A DNA stretch of 6,402 bases, from the NCBI GenBank assembly GCA_964611645.1, contig CAZTAO010000125.1:1-6402 (forward strand). The letters are read 5' to 3'. A program made the translations under genes and the position numbers. The notes beneath the pieces are model-generated. The model did not search any database. It was not told where the DNA came from and saw only the letters and a program-made list of their open reading frames with translations. Position 1 is the stretch's first letter. Each line of letters opens with the position of its first letter. This document shows positions 5,820 to 6,402 of the stretch, piece after piece. Origin of the DNA: CAZTAO01 sp964611645. Lineage in GTDB: Bacteria > Armatimonadota > UBA5829.

Positions 5820-6122
5820 ATGAAGAACAAACGCGTTCGGATAGTTCTATGGATTGTCGCTGCGGTTATCGGAGTATGCGTGGTCGGGTCAGCCGGGCTG
5901 TATTACTTGTTGCCGGGGCAGACCAGATTACTGCCGGTGAGCGACTGGGGGTTCGGCGTATACCCCATTATTCTGAGTATCGACGGGCCGGTAGTGACGC
6001 CTACCGGGGATCGACAGCTTGGCCTTGTTCGGGAGCGAGTCATTGGTCATTATGTGCGACTCGGGATCGTAGAGTGGTCGAAGTTTGACAATCCCCGATG
6101 GTTGAGGGATATGTCGAAATAG
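5820..6122 (+). CDS. Small single-pass membrane protein, unknown function
   Basis: The product is 100 aa. A basic start (MKNKRVR) is followed by a hydrophobic helix at about residues 8-31 (IVLWIVAAVIGVCVVGSAGL plus YYLL), then about 68 residues that would lie outside the membrane. This soluble part has SDWGFGVYPI, a DGPVVTPTGD turn, a helix-like stretch RERVIGHYVRLGIVEW, and ends FDNPRWLRDMSK. I do not recognise a family. ATG 5820 is supported by GAGGTGA 5 nt upstream. Like gene 2, it is a short protein with a single N-terminal membrane segment, but the two share no clear sequence. It is the last gene of the repeat-bearing block: no element copy follows, and its stop lies 18 nt before the palindrome at 6141-6182. 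Confidence 0.72.
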   Translation: MKNKRVRIVLWIVAAVIGVCVVGSAGLYYLLPGQTRLLPVSDWGFGVYPIILSIDGPVVTPTGDRQLGLVRERVIGHYVRLGIVEWSKFDNPRWLRDMSK

Positions 6123-6140
6123 CCCAACAATGGCCTCCTG

Positions 6141-6182
6141 TCTTTCGGGATTTGAGCCGCAGCGGAAATCCCGAAACCAAAG
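6141..6182 (+). repeat. Second repeat family, perfect palindrome after gene 6 (possible terminator)
   Basis: TTTCGGGATTT (6143-6153) and AAATCCCGAAA (6166-6176) form a perfect 11-bp inverted repeat around a 12-nt loop that itself contains CCG-CAG-CGG (6157-6165). It sits 18 nt after the stop of gene 6, where a transcription end would be expected. No T-run follows on either side that would make it a standard intrinsic terminator, so termination is only possible. A degenerate copy is at 4290-4330, which makes it a dispersed repeat. Confidence 0.75.
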
Positions 6183-6202
6183 CGCGCGGCAAACGAGAGA
6201 TC

Positions 6203-6219
6203 GGGAGGGCCAAACTCCC
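6203..6219 (+). other. Small hairpin in the trailing intergenic region
   Basis: GGGAG (6203-6207) and CTCCC (6215-6219) are complementary around a 7-nt loop. It is only 5 bp and could be chance. Confidence 0.3.
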
Positions 6220-6249
6220 CTGAGCCGCACTCCGCGTCATCCGTGCGAT

Positions 6250-6267
6250 CCTGAGCTTGTCGAAGGG
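6250..6267. repeat. REP-like intergenic motif CCTGAGCTTGTCGAAGGG
   Basis: This short motif, with its reverse complement CCCTTCGACAAGCTCAGG, is familiar as a dispersed intergenic repeat in many unrelated bacterial genomes and metagenome bins, usually within a small inverted repeat. Here the flanks are CGCGTCATCCGTGCGAT and CGCGTAATCCGCGATTC, which look like imperfect direct repeats. Only one copy is in this window, so the identification rests on recognition. Confidence 0.5.
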
Positions 6268-6336
6268 CCGCGTAATCCGCGATTCAAACCGCCACCCCCC
6301 ACCCCATCTCCGTGCCTGTACATAAATACCTGAAAA

Positions 6337-6358
6337 TAGTTCACCAGAACTAGTGAAC
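6337..6358. promoter_or_regulatory. Nested inverted repeat, candidate operator for the next gene
   Basis: TAGTTC (6337-6342) pairs with GAACTA (6347-6352) across 4 nt. GTTCAC (6339-6344) pairs with GTGAAC (6353-6358) across 8 nt. The overlapping half-sites in A+T-rich DNA, 30-50 nt before a ribosome binding site, look like the operator of a small dimeric repressor such as a GntR/YtrA-, MarR- or PadR-type protein. No convincing -35/-10 pair was found nearby, so the promoter itself is not assigned. Confidence 0.45.
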
Positions 6359-6388
6359 AAAACGGCCCATGAGTTGCCTTGTAATTAT

Positions 6389-6393
6389 GGAGG
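6389..6393 (+). promoter_or_regulatory. Shine-Dalgarno site of a gene starting beyond the right edge
   Basis: GGAGG is followed by 9 bases to the window end, so a start codon at or just after position 6403 would be well placed. The ATG at 6387 overlaps this site and has none of its own upstream, so it is less likely to be the start. Confidence 0.45.
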
Positions 6394-6402
6394 TACTCTT
6401 TC

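Noticed and set aside
6130..6333. Small protein-coding frame in the trailing intergenic region.
   Set aside because: It is composed of the palindromic repeat and the REP-like motif (the familiar spurious PELVEG-type translation) and has no ribosome binding site.

Overview
This is a bacterial accessory-type region of moderately high G+C. It holds six protein genes, all on the + strand, most with a clear Shine-Dalgarno site. Every product has an N-terminal signal peptide or membrane anchor, or the tail of one at the window edge, so the cluster points outward to the envelope or periplasm. Beta-propeller and WG-repeat secreted proteins with TATA-poor, repeat-rich spacers fit an uncultured phylum such as Armatimonadota or Planctomycetota. 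That is inference; nothing here is a taxonomic marker.

Layout: (1) 2-1036, the 3' part of a TolB/WD40-like (PD40) beta-propeller gene that continues off the left edge; (2) 1256-1774, a 172-aa single-pass membrane protein, unrecognised; (3) 1898-2770, a 290-aa secreted or anchored protein, unrecognised; (4) 2974-4461, a 495-aa secreted protein with an eight-bladed PQQ-like propeller; (5) 4489-5595, a 368-aa secreted WG-repeat protein with nine repeats; (6) 5820-6122, a 100-aa single-pass membrane protein, unrecognised. The 280 bases from 6123 to the end hold a perfect 11-bp palindrome, a second small hairpin, a REP-like motif common in bacterial intergenic DNA, an operator-like nested inverted repeat and a ribosome binding site for a gene starting just past the edge.

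The striking feature is an interspersed element found at all five gene-gene junctions (about 1077-1237, 1790-1880, 2820-2947, 4335-4461, 5616-5764). It always lies in the same orientation, and its right end is 18 to 55 nt from the next start codon. A 29-nt core is identical in all five copies. The two flanking arms differ from copy to copy but remain complementary within each copy, including through G-T wobbles, which suggests selection for a folded RNA or DNA structure. The element is absent after gene 6, so the repeat-bearing block seems to end there.

The six proteins share no visible homology apart from being secreted and, in three cases, built of beta-type repeats. No catalytic motif was seen, so no joint pathway can be assigned. 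The repeat element, as a possible shared mRNA leader, intercistronic processing signal or miniature mobile element, is the best candidate for something undescribed.
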